Below are positions 6,037 to 7,480 of a stretch of 7,480 nt of DNA, piece by piece. The translations under genes were made by a program, and so were the position numbers. This DNA comes from Candidatus Hydrogenedentota bacterium. Its GTDB lineage: Bacteria; Hydrogenedentota; Hydrogenedentia; Hydrogenedentales; SLHB01. Under the pieces are notes generated by a model. It was not told the origin of the DNA. It saw nothing but the letters and a program-made list of their open reading frames with translations, and did no database searches. Location of the stretch: NCBI GenBank assembly GCA_007136375.1, contig SLHB01000054.1:1-7480 (forward strand), written 5' to 3'. The first letter of the stretch is position 1. The number at the start of each line of letters is the position of its first letter.

Positions 6037-6110
6037 CGCTTGAATGAAGCGCTCCCGTGCGCCATGCTCAGGCCTGTTTCGAGGCCCCTTGCGAACGAAT
6101 GGCGGTTCGC
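6037..6110 (-). terminator. Tandem hairpins downstream of the VOC2 gene
   Basis: Three short perfect inverted repeats follow the VOC2 stop. They are GCGAAC/GTTCGC (6091-6096 with 6105-6110, 8-nt loop), GGCCT/AGGCC (6071-6075 with 6082-6086, 6-nt loop) and CGCTT/AAGCG (6037-6041 with 6047-6051, 5-nt loop). The first begins only 2 nt after the stop codon. None is followed by a T-run, so they may protect the 3' end or mark factor-dependent termination rather than act as a textbook terminator. Confidence 0.4.
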
Positions 6111-6112
6111 CC

Positions 6113-6538
6113 TCAATCCCCCGGCGGAAGTTGGGGATTCCAGACAACTTCCCACACATGTTCATCCGGATCCTGGAAGTATCCCGCGTATCCGCCCCAG
6201 AACGTGTTCTGCGCCGGCTTCACGATGGCGGCGCCCGCCGCCTGGGCCTGCTCCATCACGGCGTCAACCTCGTCCTTGCACGCTGTATTGTACCCGAGGG
6301 TGAGCGCCGTCGGCGCGGCAGGGCTTCGCGGCAAGCCCGTGTCGTGGGCGATGCTGTCCCGCGGCCAGAGCGCCAGCCTGAGTCCCGCGCGGAGATCGAA
6401 AAAGGCGACCGCGCCGTGTTCGAACTCGGTTCCCACAATGCCGTCCGTAGGAAAGCCAAGGCCGTCGCGGTAGAAGGCCACTGCCCGTTGAAGATCGTCA
6501 ACGCCTAAGGTGATAACGGAGATCCGCGCTCTCATCAT
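6113..6538 (-). CDS. VOC superfamily protein (glyoxalase/bleomycin-resistance fold)
   Basis: A 141-residue cytoplasmic protein of the VOC fold, distinct from the PhnB-like protein at 4532-4975. The first module begins ISVITLGVDDLQRAVAFYRDGLGFPT (6-31) and continues with VAFFDLRAGLRLALWPRD. The second has ALTLGYNTACKDEVDAVMEQAQAAGAAIVKPAQ (78-110) and the typical end GGYAGYFQDPDEHVWEVVWNPQ (115-136). Glu130 near the end lies where many VOC proteins have a metal ligand, but the full site cannot be confirmed by eye. Related proteins are annotated only as glyoxalase-like, and the substrate is unknown. Tandem ATG codons at 6538 and 6535 are the likely starts; the upstream GGA is a weak ribosome binding site. 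A TTG at 6565 would add nine unsupported residues. It lies 37 bp behind the DoxX gene, so co-transcription is likely. Confidence 0.9.
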   Translation of the reverse strand: MMRARISVITLGVDDLQRAVAFYRDGLGFPTDGIVGTEFEHGAVAFFDLRAGLRLALWPRDSIAHDTGLPRSPAAPTALTLGYNTACKDEVDAVMEQAQAAGAAIVKPAQNTFWGGYAGYFQDPDEHVWEVVWNPQLPPGD

Positions 6539-6575
6539 GCTGTTTCCGCCGCTGGGGCTGTCCAAGCGATGCGGA

Positions 6576-7067
6576 CTACTCCTCCTCTTGCGGCGCGTCG
6601 CCTTGCCGGCCCCGCCACAAGACGGAAATCACCGTGTCCAAGGAAAAGCGGCCCGGGCCCGTGAAGATCAGCGCCGCGAAGGGGATGAAGTACAACAACG
6701 CCGGCTCTTTGCTCGCCCAGGAGTCCGCCTCGCCCGCCGCGTACAGTTCCGCGGCCGCGCCCATGGTCCAGGGATCGTCGCCGTGAGCCACGAAGGCCGC
6801 GACGCCCATGCCGATGACGATGGGAATGGCGAAGAAGCGCGTGCCGAGTCCTACGATGACGAGCGCCGCGCAGAACACTTCAGCGGACATGATGAGAAAC
6901 AGGCTCGCCGTCGGCCCCACGCCCATGGGGTCCGCGAATTGTCCGCCTTCGCCCGCCAGAAGCATCTGCAGCTTGGGCCAGCCGTGGGTGAATAGGTAGG
7001 CTCCCATGCCCACCCGGAGAATGAGTAGCCCGAGGGATATGCCGTGGAGGCGCCATCCTGTTTCCAT
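6576..7067 (-). CDS. DoxX family integral membrane protein
   Basis: A 163-residue inner-membrane protein with four predicted membrane segments at about 9-28, 55-73, 77-95 and 121-137, the usual DoxX layout and length. The family signature near the first segment is LILRVGMGAYLFTHGWPKL (15-33). A loop of about 25 residues (96-120) separates segments three and four, and the C-terminus is short and acidic (QEEE). DoxX-family proteins are named after a thiosulfate:quinone oxidoreductase subunit of Acidianus; other members have been linked to redox and thiol stress, and most are uncharacterised. The start at 7067 has GGGAG 6 nt upstream. The frame is open to 7274, but that sequence overlaps the alkD gene and is not family-like. 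It sits 50 bp after alkD and 37 bp before a VOC gene, suggesting one operon. Confidence 0.92.
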   Translation of the reverse strand: METGWRLHGISLGLLILRVGMGAYLFTHGWPKLQMLLAGEGGQFADPMGVGPTASLFLIMSAEVFCAALVIVGLGTRFFAIPIVIGMGVAAFVAHGDDPWTMGAAAELYAAGEADSWASKEPALLYFIPFAALIFTGPGRFSLDTVISVLWRGRQGDAPQEEE

Positions 7068-7073
7068 GAGTTT

Positions 7074-7078
7074 CTCCC
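7074..7078 (-). promoter_or_regulatory. Ribosome binding site of the DoxX gene
   Basis: GGGAG within AAGGGAGA on the - strand lies 6 nt before ATG 7067. It supports this start over the longer open frame, which runs back into the alkD gene. Confidence 0.65.
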
Positions 7079-7117
7079 TTGCGTTGGTTGCTTCGTCCAG
7101 CCGCCGCGCGGCGGGGA

Positions 7118-7480
7118 TCATTCGGAGCGTTTCATCTTGCGGTACTGTTCCCGCTGGTCCTTGTCCAGATGCTCCATTGCGTACCGCAGCATGGTGCGGG
7201 GCATTTCCGGCGCGCGCCGCTCCAGAAACGCCAGCAGCCGCGGCCGGTCCTGCTTGCCCGCCTCGCGCAGCCATCCTCCGGCGGCCTTATGAATCAGATC
7301 GTGGTCATCGGCCAGCAACATCTCCGCGATGCGGAAGGTGTCGTCCGTTTCGCCTTGCCGGATGAAGTAGGCCGTGCTCACGATGGCCGTCCGGCGCTCC
7401 CAAACGTTTTCGGACCGGACCAGATCATAGAGGACGCCGCGCGGTTTGTCGAAAAGATAGCGGCCCACCACCCAGGGCGC
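7118..7480 (-). CDS. alkD: DNA alkylation repair protein, AlkD-like (C-terminal part)
   Basis: The C-terminal 120 residues of a protein usually near 220-240 residues; the frame is open through the right window edge, so the start lies outside. AlkD enzymes are HEAT-like-repeat DNA glycosylases that remove positively charged N3- and N7-alkylated purines without flipping the base. Visible family features are APWVVGRYLFDKPR at the edge, WERRTAIVSTAYFIRQGE (27-44 of the visible part), HDLIHKAAGGWLREAGK (60-76) and MPRTMLRYAMEHL (93-105). The second Arg of WERR (visible residue 30) aligns with Arg148 of Bacillus cereus AlkD. The position of its Trp187 appears to be Gly, with Trp one residue later. 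The catalytic Trp/Asp pair (Trp109 and Asp113 in B. cereus) lies in the missing N-terminal part. The gene leads an apparent unit with DoxX and a VOC protein. Confidence 0.9.
   Translation of the reverse strand, partial: APWVVGRYLFDKPRGVLYDLVRSENVWERRTAIVSTAYFIRQGETDDTFRIAEMLLADDHDLIHKAAGGWLREAGKQDRPRLLAFLERRAPEMPRTMLRYAMEHLDKDQREQYRKMKRSE

Larger units (their letters stand above)
5776..6112. other. 337-bp non-coding gap between PAS and VOC2 genes
   Basis: No convincing gene lies here. A + strand frame (5760-6047) and a - strand frame (5724-6155) are open, but their products are low-complexity, match no family I recognise, and lack good ribosome binding sites. The gap holds tandem hairpins after the VOC2 stop (6037-6110) and a longer inverted repeat in the PAS leader (5808-5862). 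A promoter for the PAS gene is expected here. TTGACG on the - strand (5861-5866) has no suitable -10 partner, so I do not call one. Confidence 0.6.

Noticed and set aside
5760..6047. + strand frame in the 337-bp gap
   Set aside because: Would be the only + strand gene in the right half; no ribosome binding site or family, and it covers the PAS start region and leader repeat.
5724..6155. - strand frame spanning the 337-bp gap
   Set aside because: Overlaps both neighbouring genes, has no ribosome binding site and no recognisable domain.

Overview
The window is a GC-rich stretch of bacterial chromosome with dense coding and clear Shine-Dalgarno sites (AGGAGG, GGAGGT, AAAGGA). Nothing in it fixes the taxon. 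The gene mix suggests a free-living, Gram-negative-type soil or water bacterium: a large exported beta-propeller protein, an ECF sigma factor with a TPR-like tail, a PAS protein with the C-terminal Cys-x2-Cys cap, VOC proteins and DoxX. Planctomycetota, Hydrogenedentota or a deltaproteobacterial lineage would all fit, and this is only an inference. I see no tRNA, rRNA, CRISPR array, transposase, integrase or phage gene.

Left half (1-3246, + strand). A near-consensus sigma-70 promoter (TTGACA, 18-nt spacer, TATACT) drives a small cold-shock-domain protein through a leader of about 90 nt. A second, weaker promoter-like site precedes a 915-residue exported protein. That protein appears to have an N-terminal barrel-like region, a middle beta-rich part and a C-terminal PQQ/WD-like beta-propeller. 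It matches no named family that I can recognise and is the least characterised object here.

Right half (3277-7480, - strand). All genes here point left and meet the + strand genes at a 30-bp convergent gap that holds a hairpin. In transcription order they are: an AlkD-type DNA alkylation repair protein (cut by the window end), a DoxX-family membrane protein, a VOC protein, a 337-bp non-coding gap with several inverted repeats, a stand-alone PAS/Cys-cap protein, a PhnB-like VOC protein, and an ECF42-type sigma factor whose start overlaps the VOC stop by 8 nt. Spacing suggests two or three transcription units: alkD-doxX-VOC2, PAS (perhaps with the next two genes), and VOC1-sigma.

Read together, the - strand genes fit stress sensing and small-molecule or electrophile handling (DNA alkylation repair, two VOC proteins, DoxX, a PAS sensor, an alternative sigma factor). 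This is guilt by association, not proof. I did not find a clear new multi-gene system. The best leads are the large exported propeller protein, the VOC-sigma translational coupling, and the structured leaders of the cold-shock and PAS genes.
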